DNA from: Caulobacter vibrioides
GTDB lineage: Bacteria; Pseudomonadota; Alphaproteobacteria; Caulobacterales; Caulobacteraceae
Reading direction: 5' to 3'
Assembly (NCBI RefSeq): GCF_002858865.1
Contig: NZ_PJRR01000019.1
Span: 124,001-188,000, forward strand
Length of the DNA: 64,000 bases
A program made the translations under genes and the position numbers. The notes under the pieces are model-generated. The model did not search any database. It was not told the DNA's origin and was given only the letters and a program-made list of their open reading frames with translations. This document shows, one piece after another, positions 20,804 to 30,395 of the stretch (the stretch's first letter is position 1; each line of letters opens with the position of its first letter).

Positions 20804-23047
20804 ATGTCTTCAGTGGCTTACGCGACGGGATCCGATAGCCCGCCGACCCGGTTTAGCCGGGCCTGGTGGCGGGGGGTGTTGCGGTCGCGCTATCTGATGG
20901 GCGGCGGATACGCGCTGGCGGTGATCTTGACCGTAACAGGCGTCGCCCTGGCGTCTTCACCACCGCGCACGGACTCGATCGGCGCCGCCAGCACCGTCAT
21001 CCTGGTGGTGCTCGGCTTCAATCTCGTGCTCATTCTGGGCGTCGCGACCATCGTCGGCCTGCGGCTGTATGAGCTGATCGACGCACGGGCCAGCGACGCA
21101 GGCGCTCGCCTGCACCTGCGCTTTGTAGGTCTGTTTTCGCTGGCGGCCGTAGCGCCTGCCGTCATCGTCGCCCTGTTCTTCGGCGTGCTGGTCAACCGCG
21201 GCGTCGATGGCTGGTTCAGTGAGCGGGTCCAGACCGTGGTCGGCAACTCGGCCAAGGTCGCCAATTCCTACGTCGAACAGCAGAAGAACTATATTTCCGA
21301 GCATATCGGCCCGATGGCGGCCAGCCTGAACCAGGCCGCTCCGGCGCTGGCGCAGTCGCCAGTCGCTTTCGGTCATTTTCTGGCCGGCCTGACGCAGGAC
21401 AACGGATTTTCGGCCGCCTATGTGCTCGATCGCGACGGTCGGATTCTGGCCCGCACCGAGGCGGAAGGCGCGCCGCCCTTCCTGGCGCCGCCGCCCGCAA
21501 GTTTCGATTGGGCGGATGGCGGCGAGGCGAGCGCTCAGCGCTTTGTATCGACGGATCTGTTCCGCACGCTCTACAAGCTCAAGGGGTTCGACGACGGCTA
21601 TCTCTACGTCGTTCGACCGATCGAGAAGGGCATTCTCAACCACCTCATCGAAACTCAGGACGCCCTGGTCTCCTATCGCGACGCCGAGCGCAGTCGCGGC
21701 CGCATCCAGGCGATCTTCGGGTTGAGCTATCTGGAGACGGCCCTGCTTGTGCTGGTGGCCGCCATCTGGGTGGGCATTGCGGCGGCGAACTCCATCGCCG
21801 GGCCTGTCGCAGGCTTGGTCGAGGCGGCCGGCCGCGTCTCAGGCGGCGATCTCGACGCACGTGTGGAAGTCGAGCGGGGGCCAGAGGAAATCCGAGCGCT
21901 GTCCAACGCTTTCAACATGATGACCAGCGAGCTCCAGCTCCAGCAGGCCGCGCTAAAGGCCGCCAGCCTGGACGCCGAAAGCCGCCGTCAGTTCATCGAG
22001 ACAGTGCTTTCGGGCGTCAGCGCGGGCGTGGTCAGCCTTGATGATCGCGGCAAGATCTCGGCGGTCAACCGGCGCGCTGTGGCGCTCTTGGGCTTGCCCG
22101 ATGACGCGCTCGGCGTGGATCTCATCGCGCTGGCGCCAGAGTTCGAAACGGTCATGACCTCGCTCTCGGAAAGCCGGCCCGATACGGACGTCGAGGTCGA
22201 CATCATGCGCGAGGGCGAGACGCGTCGGCTCCGCGTGCGGGCGGCCGGCCATTTCGCAGAAGGGCTCGTTCTGACCTTCGATGATATCACCCGTCTGGTA
22301 GCGGCCCAGCGAAATGCAGCCTGGAAGGACGTCGCCCGCCGGATCGCCCATGAGATCAAGAACCCGCTGACGCCGATCCAGCTCTCCGCAGAACGTCTTC
22401 GCCGGAAGTACCGCAAGGAGATCGCGAGCGATCTGGAGACTTTCGATCGTTGCACCGACACCATCATCCGGCAGGTTGGCGACATCGGGCGCATGGTCGA
22501 CGAGTTCTCAGCGTTCGCTCGCATGCCCGCGCCGCGCTTCGAGCCGTCGAACCTCACGGAGATGCTGCGACAGGCTGTCTTCGCCCAACGGTTCCAGGAC
22601 GCCGAGATTGAGGTCAGACTGGAGGAGCCGGGCGATGGCGACGTCTGGATCACCAGCGATGAACGCATGGTCGGCCAGGCGCTGACCAACATCCTGAAGA
22701 ACGCCGGCGAGGCGGTCGGCGCGCGCCGCGCCAACGAGCCTGAGCTCCAAGGGCGCATCACCGCGACCCTCGTCTGTGAAGGCGACGAGCTGTGCGTGAC
22801 GGTCGAGGACAATGGTGTGGGTCTGCCCGCCAAGGACCGCGACCGCCTGACCGAACCCTATGTGACCACCCGCGAGAAGGGCACAGGCCTTGGCCTGGCC
22901 ATCGTCAAGCGGATCATGGAGGACCACGGCGGCAGCCTGGCCCTCGTCGATGCGCGCGAGCCGCCTGGCGCGCGCGTCGTGATGAAGTTTCCAACGACCG
23001 CGCGTCTGCCCGTCGCGGCCCAGAGTGGCGTTGAGGAGATGATATGA
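20804..23047 (+). CDS. ntrY: Membrane sensor kinase NtrY
   Basis: Histidine kinase of 747 aa, partner of NtrX. Three hydrophobic segments lie near residues 35-51, 62-87 and 105-130. A periplasmic region of about 170 residues, a fourth segment near 307-330, and a HAMP domain (AGRVSGGDLDARVEVERG) follow. Then come a PAS domain, HisKA box [20 protein letters not shown] (phospho-His516), and ATPase motifs ILKNAGEAVG, VEDNGVGLP and GTGLGLAIV. It begins 64 bp after ntrC; its stop overlaps the ntrX start. Confidence 0.95.
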   Translation: MSSVAYATGSDSPPTRFSRAWWRGVLRSRYLMGGGYALAVILTVTGVALASSPPRTDSIGAASTVILVVLGFNLVLILGVATIVGLRLYELIDARASDAGARLHLRFVGLFSLAAVAPAVIVALFFGVLVNRGVDGWFSERVQTVVGNSAKVANSYVEQQKNYISEHIGPMAASLNQAAPALAQSPVAFGHFLAGLTQDNGFSAAYVLDRDGRILARTEAEGAPPFLAPPPASFDWADGGEASAQRFVSTDLFRTLYKLKGFDDGYLYVVRPIEKGILNHLIETQDALVSYRDAERSRGRIQAIFGLSYLETALLVLVAAIWVGIAAANSIAGPVAGLVEAAGRVSGGDLDARVEVERGPEEIRALSNAFNMMTSELQLQQAALKAASLDAESRRQFIETVLSGVSAGVVSLDDRGKISAVNRRAVALLGLPDDALGVDLIALAPEFETVMTSLSESRPDTDVEVDIMREGETRRLRVRAAGHFAEGLVLTFDDITRLVAAQRNAAWKDVARRIAHEIKNPLTPIQLSAERLRRKYRKEIASDLETFDRCTDTIIRQVGDIGRMVDEFSAFARMPAPRFEPSNLTEMLRQAVFAQRFQDAEIEVRLEEPGDGDVWITSDERMVGQALTNILKNAGEAVGARRANEPELQGRITATLVCEGDELCVTVEDNGVGLPAKDRDRLTEPYVTTREKGTGLGLAIVKRIMEDHGGSLALVDAREPPGARVVMKFPTTARLPVAAQSGVEEMI

Positions 23048-24432
23048 GCGCCGACGTTCTTGTGGTGGATGACGAGGCCGACATTCGGGATCTCGTCGCC
23101 GGCATCCTGGAGGATGAAGGCTATGCTGTGCGCACGGCCGCCGACTCCGACCAGGCCCTGGCCGCGATACGGGCGCGCAAGCCCGCTTTGCTGGTGCTGG
23201 ATATCTGGATGCAGGGCGGCGGCATGGACGGGCTTGAGCTGCTCGACATGGTCAAGGCCTTGGACGCCGACCTGCCGGTCATCATGATCTCGGGCCACGG
23301 CAACATCGAGACGGCCGTCAGCGCCATCAAGCGCGGCGCGTACGAGTTCCTCGAAAAGCCGTTCAAGTCGGACCGGCTTTTGCTGATCGTCGAGCGCGCC
23401 CTTGAGGCGGCGGGGCTTCGCCGGGAGAACCGTCGGCTTCGTGCGCAGACCCTGTCTCCGGACGGCCTGATCGGCAAATCGGCCCCGGCCCAGGCTCTGC
23501 GGCAGCTGATCCTGAAGGTCGCGCCCGCCAACAGCCGCGTTCTGGTCTCCGGTCCGCCGGGCGCGGGCAAGGAACTCGTCGCGCGCCTGATCCATGGGGC
23601 GAGCACGCGCGCCCGTCAGGAGTTTGTCGCGGTCAGCGCCGCCGGCATGGCGCCCGAACGACTGGACGTCGAGTTGTTTGGCGAGGAAGGCGAGGGCGGC
23701 CGGCCCCGCAAGATCGGCGTGTTCGAGCGGGCTCACGGCGGGACGTTGTATCTCGACGAGGTCGCCGACATGCCGCGCGAGACCCAGGGCCGTATCTTGC
23801 GGGTTCTGGTGGAGCAGCGCTTCCGCCGGGTGGGCGGCGACAATGACGTCCAGGTGGATGTGCGCGTCATTTCGTCCAGTTCGCGTGACTTGCGTGACGA
23901 GATCGCCGCCGGGCGGTTCCGTGAGGATCTCTTCCACCGGCTGAACGTCGTGCCTGTGCGCGTTCCGGGGCTGGCCGAGCGGCGTGAGGACATTCCGGAA
24001 CTGATCAACTACTTCGTCGAGCGCATCAGCGAGGCGACGGGTCTGGCGCGCCGGCGCCTCGGTGAGGATGCTCTGGCGACGCTTCAGGTCCAGGCATGGC
24101 CGGGCAATGTTCGCCAGCTTCGCAACAACGTCGAGCGCATGCTGATCCTGGCGTCGGGCGAGCCCGGCGACGTGATCACGGCCGAAATGCTGTCGGGCGC
24201 CGAGCAGCCCAGCGCGGGCAACGCCGGCGCGATCGGGGCGGAGCGGATCATCGCCCTGCCGCTGCGCGAGGCGCGCGAGCTGTTCGAGCGCGAGTACCTC
24301 AACGCCCAGATCCTGAGGTTCGGCGGCAATATCTCGCGGACGGCCAACTTCATCGGCATGGAGCGGTCCGCCCTGCACCGTAAGCTGAAGTCCCTGGGCG
24401 TTTCCGGCGCTCGGGGTGATGAGGAAGAGTAG
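23044..24432 (+). CDS. ntrX: Response regulator NtrX lacking GAFTGA
   Basis: NtrC-family regulator of 462 aa: receiver with phospho-Asp53 (LLVLDIWMQGG), AAA+ domain with Walker A SGPPGAGKE and Walker B GGTLYLDEVAD, and a C-terminal Fis-type helix-turn-helix (GGNISRTANFIGMERSALHR). After ELFG at 210-213 the loop reads EEGEGGRPRKIGVF, so GAFTGA is absent, as seen in other alphaproteobacterial NtrX proteins. In the family it links nitrogen, redox and envelope control. ATG overlaps the ntrY stop; the aminotransferase gene follows with no gap. Confidence 0.95.
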   Translation: MSADVLVVDDEADIRDLVAGILEDEGYAVRTAADSDQALAAIRARKPALLVLDIWMQGGGMDGLELLDMVKALDADLPVIMISGHGNIETAVSAIKRGAYEFLEKPFKSDRLLLIVERALEAAGLRRENRRLRAQTLSPDGLIGKSAPAQALRQLILKVAPANSRVLVSGPPGAGKELVARLIHGASTRARQEFVAVSAAGMAPERLDVELFGEEGEGGRPRKIGVFERAHGGTLYLDEVADMPRETQGRILRVLVEQRFRRVGGDNDVQVDVRVISSSSRDLRDEIAAGRFREDLFHRLNVVPVRVPGLAERREDIPELINYFVERISEATGLARRRLGEDALATLQVQAWPGNVRQLRNNVERMLILASGEPGDVITAEMLSGAEQPSAGNAGAIGAERIIALPLREARELFEREYLNAQILRFGGNISRTANFIGMERSALHRKLKSLGVSGARGDEEE

Positions 24433-25296
24433 ATGTCGCGTTTCGCCTATGTGAATGGCCGGTTTGTTCGCCACGGCGAGGCGGCGGTGCATATCGAGGA
24501 TCGCGGCTATCAGCTAGCCGACGGCGTGTACGAGGTCTGGGCGGTGTTCGACGGCAAGCTGGCGGACGCCGAAGGGCACTTCGCCCGCCTGTGGCGCAGT
24601 CTTGATGAGCTGCGCATCGCCCATCCGATGAGCGAGGCCGCCCTGACGATGGTCCTGCGCGAGGCGGTGCGGCGCAACAAGGTGCGTGAAGGGCTTTGCT
24701 ATCTGCAGGTGACGCGGGGCGTCGCGCGGCGAGATCACGCCTTCCCGAACCCGGCGGTCCTTCCGTCAGTGGTGGTGACCGCGCGGTCGCTGGACCGTGC
24801 GGCCAGCGAGACCAAGGCGGCTCAGGGCGCTTCGGTGATCTCGGTTCAGGAAAACCGCTGGGGCCGCTGCGACATCAAGTCGATCGGCCTGCTGCCCAAC
24901 GCCCTGGCCAAGCAAGCCGCCCGTGAGCGCGGCGCGATCGAGGCGTGGTTTGTCGACGACATGGGCCTGGTCACCGAGGGCGCGTCGTCGAACGCCTGGA
25001 TCGTCGATGCCGAGGGGGCTCTGCGGACCCGCGACACCAACGCCAACATCCTGCGCGGCGTGACCCGCTATACGCTGTTGGACGTGATCCGCGAGAGCGG
25101 CATGGTGATCAACGAAAAGCCCTTCACCATCGCCGAGGCGCAGGCCGCCCGTGAGGCTTTCATCACCGGCGCGGGCTCTCTGGTGACCCCGATCGTTCAG
25201 GTGGACGGCGTGAAGCTGGGCGACGGAAAGCCGGGCCCGGTGGCGAAACGGCTGCGGGCTCTCTATATCGAGCGGGCGCGCCAGAAAGCCGTCTGA
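24433..25296 (+). CDS. D-amino-acid aminotransferase family (PLP fold type IV)
   Basis: Class IV aminotransferase of 287 aa. The PLP lysine is in CDIKSIGLLPNALAKQ (Lys149), with the family motifs GVYEVWAVFDGKL near the N-terminus and VTEGASSNAWIV. It most resembles D-alanine aminotransferases, which make D-glutamate/D-alanine for peptidoglycan; branched-chain or aminodeoxychorismate activity cannot be excluded. The ATG follows the ntrX TAG directly, so it is part of the same operon. Confidence 0.88.
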   Translation: MSRFAYVNGRFVRHGEAAVHIEDRGYQLADGVYEVWAVFDGKLADAEGHFARLWRSLDELRIAHPMSEAALTMVLREAVRRNKVREGLCYLQVTRGVARRDHAFPNPAVLPSVVVTARSLDRAASETKAAQGASVISVQENRWGRCDIKSIGLLPNALAKQAARERGAIEAWFVDDMGLVTEGASSNAWIVDAEGALRTRDTNANILRGVTRYTLLDVIRESGMVINEKPFTIAEAQAAREAFITGAGSLVTPIVQVDGVKLGDGKPGPVAKRLRALYIERARQKAV

Positions 25297-25347
25297 CATC
25301 GGAACAATCTCCGGGGTTGGCGGCTTTCGGTCGCAAGGCTGGATGGA

Positions 25348-25384
25348 ATTTTTCGCTGCGAGCGTGTCGCTTTCGGCGAAAAAT
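25348..25384 (+). promoter_or_regulatory. Inverted repeat upstream of hfq
   Basis: ATTTTTCGC at 25348-25356 and its exact complement GCGAAAAAT at 25376-25384 are separated by 19 nt, about 70 bp before hfq. It could be a regulator site or a transcript hairpin. There is no direct evidence for either. Confidence 0.35.
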
Positions 25385-25453
25385 CCTCTAGCATGACCTT
25401 GTTTGTGTGGGGGGCGTGTGGCCCTCCGAGAACAATGAGAGGGGAACCCCCGT

Positions 25454-25702
25454 ATGTCCGCCGAAAAGAAGCAAAATCTTCAGGACACCTTCCTGAACAG
25501 CGTTCGCAAGTCGAAGACGCCGCTCACCATCTTCCTCGTCAATGGCGTCAAGCTGCAGGGCGTGGTCAGCTGGTTCGACAATTTCTGCGTCCTGCTGCGT
25601 CGCGACGGCCAGTCGCAACTGGTCTACAAGCACGCCATTTCCACCATCATGCCGGCTCAACCCGTTCAGCTCTATGAGCCGAGCGCCGACGCCGACGACT
25701 GA
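25454..25702 (+). CDS. hfq: RNA chaperone Hfq
   Basis: Sm-like hexameric RNA chaperone of 82 aa that pairs small RNAs with mRNAs. Sm1 ([18 protein letters not shown]) and Sm2 with the RNA-binding YKHAISTI motif are intact. ATG at 25454 has GAGGGGAA upstream. The gene is followed 12 bp later by hflX, the conserved hfq-hflX pair. A 157-bp leader separates it from the aminotransferase, room for its own promoter. Confidence 0.98.
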   Translation: MSAEKKQNLQDTFLNSVRKSKTPLTIFLVNGVKLQGVVSWFDNFCVLLRRDGQSQLVYKHAISTIMPAQPVQLYEPSADADD

Positions 25703-25714
25703 CCCTAGAGCCGT

Positions 25715-27061
25715 TTGTCCAAATCCAGTTCCAAGTCGATTGACCACGCCGCGCCGATCCTGAAGGCGCTCGTGATCCATCCCGCACGCCCTTTGCGGGG
25801 CCAGGCCGCCCTCGAAGCCCGGGATCCCAACGCCCGGCTCGAGGAGGCCGTCGGCCTTGCGGTGGCGCTTGATCTCAACGTCGTGGAGGCGCTGGTCGCG
25901 CCTCTGCGCGTCGTCACGCCCGCCACCTTGTTCGGCAAGGGCAAGGTCGAGGAGTTCGCCGCGATCTGCGAGGTCGAGCATATCGATGTCGCGGTCTTCG
26001 ACGACCAGCTCACGCCCATCCAGCAGCGTAATCTCGAGAAGGCCTTGAAGGTGAAGGTCGTCGACCGCACCGGCCTGATCCTCGAAATCTTCGCTCGCCG
26101 GGCCCGGACCCGCGAGGGCCGTCTGCAGGTCGAGCTGGCCAGGCTCGACTATGAGCGCTCGCGCCTCGTGCGGACCTGGACCCACCTGGAACGTCAGCGC
26201 GGCGGCACCGGCTCGACCGGCGGCCCCGGCGAAACCCAGATTGAAATCGACCGCCGCCTGATCGCCGGCACGATCCTCAAGCTCAAGAAGGAGCTGGAGG
26301 AGGTTCGGCGGACACGCACGCTTCACCGCAGCGCTCGCAAGAAGGTTCCGTACCCGACCGTCGCCCTGGTCGGCTATACGAACGCCGGCAAGTCCACGCT
26401 GTTCAATCGGCTGACCGAGGCCGAGGTGCTGGCCAAGGACATGCTGTTCGCCACGCTGGACCCGACGCTTCGCACCGTGAAGCTGCCCGACGGTCGCCCT
26501 GCGATCATGTCCGATACGGTGGGCTTCATCTCCGACCTGCCCCACGAGCTGGTCGAGGCCTTCCGCGCCACCCTCGAGGAGGTGCAGGAGGCTGACGTCG
26601 TGCTGCACGTCCGCGATGTGGCCAATCCCGACAGCGAGGCGCAAGCCCGTGACGTCGAGACGGTGCTCTCCGAACTGGGCGTCACCTTCGACGAGGGCAA
26701 GACTGTCGTCGAGGTCTGGAACAAGGTCGACCTGCTGTCGGAAGATGATCGCGAGATCGTCGAGGGACAGGCCCGGCGCAACGACGCCTCGGCGGTTTCG
26801 GCGGTCACGGGCGAGGGGTGCGAGGCGCTGCTGCGGCGCATCGCGGGCCTCATCGATGACTCGCCCCCGGTGGAGGTGAGCCTCGCCGCACAGGACGGAC
26901 AGGCCCTGGCCTGGATCTATCGCAACGGCCGCGTGCTCAGCCGCTATGACGGCCCAGGCGGCGAGGTGACGCTGGTCGCCCGCCTCGATGCTCAGGCCCT
27001 GGGGCGGTTCGAGCGCCAGTTCCCCGGCGCACAGGTCAGCGCCGCTGTTCAGTCGTCGTAA
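25715..27061 (+). CDS. hflX: Ribosome-associated GTPase HflX
   Basis: Translation-factor GTPase of 448 aa that splits stalled ribosomes under stress. N-terminal HflX domain with GKGKVEEFAAICE and the GGTGSTGGPGETQIEIDRR linker, then the G domain with G1 GYTNAGKSTLFNRL, G3 DTVGFISDLP and G4 NKVD. The start is TTG at 25715, 12 bp after the hfq stop, without a clear ribosome site, suggesting coupling to hfq. The 3' end overlaps convergent rpiB by 26 bp. Confidence 0.95.
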   Translation: MSKSSSKSIDHAAPILKALVIHPARPLRGQAALEARDPNARLEEAVGLAVALDLNVVEALVAPLRVVTPATLFGKGKVEEFAAICEVEHIDVAVFDDQLTPIQQRNLEKALKVKVVDRTGLILEIFARRARTREGRLQVELARLDYERSRLVRTWTHLERQRGGTGSTGGPGETQIEIDRRLIAGTILKLKKELEEVRRTRTLHRSARKKVPYPTVALVGYTNAGKSTLFNRLTEAEVLAKDMLFATLDPTLRTVKLPDGRPAIMSDTVGFISDLPHELVEAFRATLEEVQEADVVLHVRDVANPDSEAQARDVETVLSELGVTFDEGKTVVEVWNKVDLLSEDDREIVEGQARRNDASAVSAVTGEGCEALLRRIAGLIDDSPPVEVSLAAQDGQALAWIYRNGRVLSRYDGPGGEVTLVARLDAQALGRFERQFPGAQVSAAVQSS

Positions 27062-27500
27062 GGCCAGGCGGAGCTCCGAGTTTCTCGACCCTGAGGACAT
27101 GACGACCACGCGCGAAATCGGTGGTCAGGAATGCTTGTACGCAAGCCTTTGCCGTATCGACTTCCACGAGGCGCGCGCCCAGCGCGATGACGTTGGCGTC
27201 GTTGTGCTCGCGGCTCAGGCGCGCGGCGACAGGCTCGCTGACCAAGGCGCATCGGCATCCAGGATGGCGGTTGACGGCGATTGAGATGCCGATGCCTGAC
27301 CCGCAAATGGCGATGCCGTATTGGGATTGGCCAAGGGCGATATGTTCCGCCAGATCATATCCGTAGTCCGAGTAGTCAACGCGTTCGCCCGTGCTGGGCC
27401 CCAGGTCCGTCACCTCGTGGCCGCCAGCCTCGAGCCATGTCGTCAGCTCAGTCTTCAGCTGAAAGCCGGCATGGTCAGAGGCGATGGCGATCCGCGCCAT
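27036..27500 (-). CDS. rpiB: Ribose-5-phosphate isomerase B (RpiB/LacA/LacB family)
   Basis: Sugar-phosphate isomerase of 154 aa. ASDHAGFQLK at the N-terminus, active-site Cys in GIAICGSGIGISIAVNR, and the segment HNDANVIALGAR identify the family. ATG at 27500 shares one base with the upstream mazG stop (TGATG), so mazG and rpiB are translationally coupled. The 3' end overlaps the hflX coding region. Confidence 0.93.
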   Translation of the reverse strand: MARIAIASDHAGFQLKTELTTWLEAGGHEVTDLGPSTGERVDYSDYGYDLAEHIALGQSQYGIAICGSGIGISIAVNRHPGCRCALVSEPVAARLSREHNDANVIALGARLVEVDTAKACVQAFLTTDFARGRHVLRVEKLGAPPGLTTTEQRR

Positions 27501-28327
27501 CAGCCCTTCTTCTCCGCAGCTTTGGCGTTGTTCCAGAGCCCGTCCATTTCGGCGAGATCGGACTGATCAGGCGTCTTGCCGCGCTTGGCCAGTTCGGTCT
27601 CGACGAAGCCGAAACGGCGCGTGAACTTGGCGTTGGTGGCGCGCAGAGCGTCTTCGGGATCGACGTCCAGCTTGCGGGCGAGGTTGGCGCAGACGAACAG
27701 GATGTCGCCCAGCTCTTCGCGCGCCTTGGCCAGATCGCCGGCCGCGATCTCGACCGCGATCTCGTCGGTCTCTTCGCGCAGCTTGTCGAGCACCTCGTTG
27801 GCCGTCGGCCAGTCGAAGCCGACGCGGGCGGCGCGCTTGGTCAGCTTCACGGCGCGGGTGAGGGCGGGCAGGCCGGTCGGCACGTCGTCCAGCACGCCCG
27901 TCTTGGCCTTGGCCTGGCGCTCCTGGGCCTTCAGTTGCTCCCAGCCGGCCACCTGAGCGGAGAGGTCTTCGTAGGCGTGATCGCCGAACACGTGGGGATG
28001 TCGGCGGATCATCTTGTCGGAGATGGCGCGCGCGACGTCCGCAATGTCGAAGGCCCCTTGCTCCTGCGCCATGCGCGAATGGAACACGACTTGCAGCAGG
28101 AGGTCGCCCAGCTCTTCCTTTAGGTCCGACAGGTCGCCGCGCTCGATGGCGTCGGCGACCTCATAGGCTTCCTCGACCGTATAGGGCGCGATCGTCGCGA
28201 AGGTCTGCTCCAGGTCCCAGGGGCAGCCGCCGTTCGGATCACGCAGCTTCGCCATGATCTCGATCAGGGCGAACAGCGGGTGCTGGTCGTCACTCGGCGG
28301 GGCCAAGGGCGGCGTTTGAGGGGACAT
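27500..28327 (-). CDS. mazG: Nucleoside triphosphate pyrophosphohydrolase MazG
   Basis: Hydrolyses NTPs to monophosphates, cleaning non-canonical nucleotides and modulating ppGpp responses in the family. It has 275 aa with two MazG repeats: first around residues 22-140 (GGCPWDLEQTFATIAPYTVE, EELGDLLLQVVFHSR), second in the C-terminal half (EREELGDILFV-like segment AREELGDILFVCANLARKL). ATG at 28327 is chosen because the homologous region begins shortly after it. The start lies inside the last 38 bp of the upstream MFS gene. Confidence 0.95.
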   Translation of the reverse strand: MSPQTPPLAPPSDDQHPLFALIEIMAKLRDPNGGCPWDLEQTFATIAPYTVEEAYEVADAIERGDLSDLKEELGDLLLQVVFHSRMAQEQGAFDIADVARAISDKMIRRHPHVFGDHAYEDLSAQVAGWEQLKAQERQAKAKTGVLDDVPTGLPALTRAVKLTKRAARVGFDWPTANEVLDKLREETDEIAVEIAAGDLAKAREELGDILFVCANLARKLDVDPEDALRATNAKFTRRFGFVETELAKRGKTPDQSDLAEMDGLWNNAKAAEKKG

Positions 28328-29702
28328 GCGAATCCGACGGGGCTGAGGACTTGGAGGCGTCCGCCGCCGCCGCGTCCCGCGCCGCAAGCTGGCGCTGGAT
28401 CTCGGCGAGACGGGTCGCGTCCAGCGGATAGCGCATCATGATCGCGGCGACCACCAGTCCCAGCGCGGCCGGCGCGATCGCGTACATGCCGATCAGGGCC
28501 GCGTCGCCTTCGGGCGTGGAGACCTTGGGATCAAAACCCATCCAACCGAGCGCGATGAACACCGCCACCGCCAGAGCGTAGCCCAGTTTCACCGTGCCGG
28601 TGACGATGGCGTAGAGCAGGCCCGTCTTGTCGACGCCGCTTTCCAGGCGCTCCTCATCGCCGATGTCGGCCATCATCGAGCGCACCAGCACCGGCGCGGC
28701 CGAGTAGGGCAGGCCGGCCAGCACCAGCAGCAACATACCCATCACCGAGCTGCCTGCGGGCATGAACACCGCGCCGACCTGGACGAAGGCGTAGACGACT
28801 GCGGCGACGACGAGCGCTTTGTGCTTGCCGAGTTTCTTGGCCAGCATGGGCCACAGCGGCGCGCCGGCCAGGGCGGCCAGGAAGTAGACCAGCAGCAGCA
28901 CGCCCGCCTGGGTCTTGTCGAAGCCCTTGATCCGCTCGAAGAAGAACAGGAACAGCGTGCCGGCGATGCCGGGAGCCAGGCCCATCAGAAGGTCCGCGAA
29001 CAGCAGGCGCTGCACCGACGGGCGCATCAGCAGTCGCCAGTATTGCTTCAGGCCCGTCTTGCCGTGCTGGGGCGGGGCCGCCGGCTCCTTCACGGTCATG
29101 ACGGCGAGCAGCACCGTGATCGGCAGCAGGATGACGATAAACCAGCCCATCGCCCGGACGCTGTCGATATGGTCGCCCTTGAGCACGCCGGTGATGAACG
29201 GCGGCAGGCACAGCACCAGGATCATCCCGACGACATTGGCGCCCTGCCACCAGCCATAGATGCGCGAGCGCTGCTGATAGTCGCTGGAGAGCACCGCGCC
29301 CCAGGCGGTCTGGGAGAGCACGACGATCGAGTAGCCGGCGTACAGCACCGACAGCCAGAACCAGAGATACAGCGACCCCACGCCAGGCTTGGCCATGAAC
29401 AACGCATAGCAGCCTACGGTCAGAATCGGCGCGCCGATCAGCATCCACGGACGGAAGCGGCCCATCCGCATGCGGGTCCGATCCAGCAGACCGCCGAACA
29501 GCGGATCGAACAGGATGTCGATCAGCTTGACGATCAGGAACGCCGAACCCACCACGGTCAGCGAGAGGCCCAGGGAATTGATGTAGTATTCGGGGAGATA
29601 CACCACGAGCGGCAGGCCCATGGCCGCCACTGGAATGCAGGGCGCCGCGAATGCGGCCAGCGTCCACGATGACGCCTTCTGAGGAGACTGGGCCTCGGAC
29701 AT
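28290..29702 (-). CDS. MFS transporter, glycoside-pentoside-hexuronide:cation symporter type
   Basis: Polytopic inner-membrane permease of 470 aa with about 12 hydrophobic segments. The MelB/GPH family motif between the first helices is visible (DILFDPLFGGLLDR, GRFRPWMLIGAP), and SQTAWGAVLSSDY resembles the family's second conserved loop. It probably takes up a sugar or glycoside with Na+ or H+; substrate unknown. ATG at 29702 follows GGGGAGAAG; the frame continues upstream to 30143 but that part is low-complexity and basic. The C-terminus overlaps mazG. Confidence 0.88.
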   Translation of the reverse strand: MSEAQSPQKASSWTLAAFAAPCIPVAAMGLPLVVYLPEYYINSLGLSLTVVGSAFLIVKLIDILFDPLFGGLLDRTRMRMGRFRPWMLIGAPILTVGCYALFMAKPGVGSLYLWFWLSVLYAGYSIVVLSQTAWGAVLSSDYQQRSRIYGWWQGANVVGMILVLCLPPFITGVLKGDHIDSVRAMGWFIVILLPITVLLAVMTVKEPAAPPQHGKTGLKQYWRLLMRPSVQRLLFADLLMGLAPGIAGTLFLFFFERIKGFDKTQAGVLLLVYFLAALAGAPLWPMLAKKLGKHKALVVAAVVYAFVQVGAVFMPAGSSVMGMLLLVLAGLPYSAAPVLVRSMMADIGDEERLESGVDKTGLLYAIVTGTVKLGYALAVAVFIALGWMGFDPKVSTPEGDAALIGMYAIAPAALGLVVAAIMMRYPLDATRLAEIQRQLAARDAAAADASKSSAPSDSHVPSNAALGPAE

Positions 29703-30395
29703 ACTCTTACTTCTCCCCGCGCCGTTGATCGCGCTTTCAAACGAGTGTGCGAGGAATATCCGGCCAGCGCTAGCCTGTTCCTCGATATGAGCACGACGCC
29801 GCTGCTTCACGCGGCCTGCCGCTGAAGGGATGGAAAGGGACGCGGAGCGCCGGACGTTCGTCCGGATTGCGAGATAAGAATACCGTTTCGACGAAGCCGA
29901 ACGCTCCGCGCAGCCGTTATCCGCCAGCCTCCCGGGAAGGTGGCCCTGTTCGGGCCTTACCGGGACCCGGGCGCTTCCGTTTCCGGCAGCGCCCGGCGAT
30001 CGAAGAGGGACGAACCCTTTCCCGCGACCACGCCGACGGCGGGCGGGTCTGGCCAGCAACCAGATCCCCGGACCGTCCGAGTACCCCCCTCGAACCTGTC
30101 CCCGCTCGACCGCCCCCCGCCGCCGCAAATGGTCGCTGGCCATGCGCCCTTTCCTCGCGACGAGGTGGAATCATTGTGCAGGTGGTTTGGTGGGTGAGGC
30201 GTCGATTTTGGATAGGCCCGTCGCTCGGCGGGCTAAGGCGTTGATTGGGTTAGGACCTCGGCGCGGAAATCCTCGTGCGATGACGGGGATTGGGGTGCTC
30301 GGAAGACACCGTTCGATCGTCAATCCAGCAAGCGGACATCACCAAGGTCGGTGAGGGGTGGATTGCAGACATCGGCTCGCGCTACGCTCGATGCC
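29703..30395. other. Gene-poor region upstream of the MFS gene
   Basis: Nearly 700 bp without a supported gene. Short frames on both strands are Arg/Pro/Gly-rich shadows. One perfect 7-bp inverted repeat separated by TT lies at 29850-29865 (CCGGACG...CGTCCGG), about 150 bp upstream of the MFS start. The region should hold the divergent promoters of the MFS gene and the hypothetical at 30396. Confidence 0.4.

Noticed and set aside
22858-24492. 544-aa minus-strand frame opposite ntrX
   Set aside because: Covers ntrX and both of its neighbours' ends; no ribosome site or domain.
29703-30143. N-terminal extension of the MFS protein to 617 aa
   Set aside because: The extra 147 residues are basic and low complexity, and a good ribosome site precedes the internal ATG at 29702.
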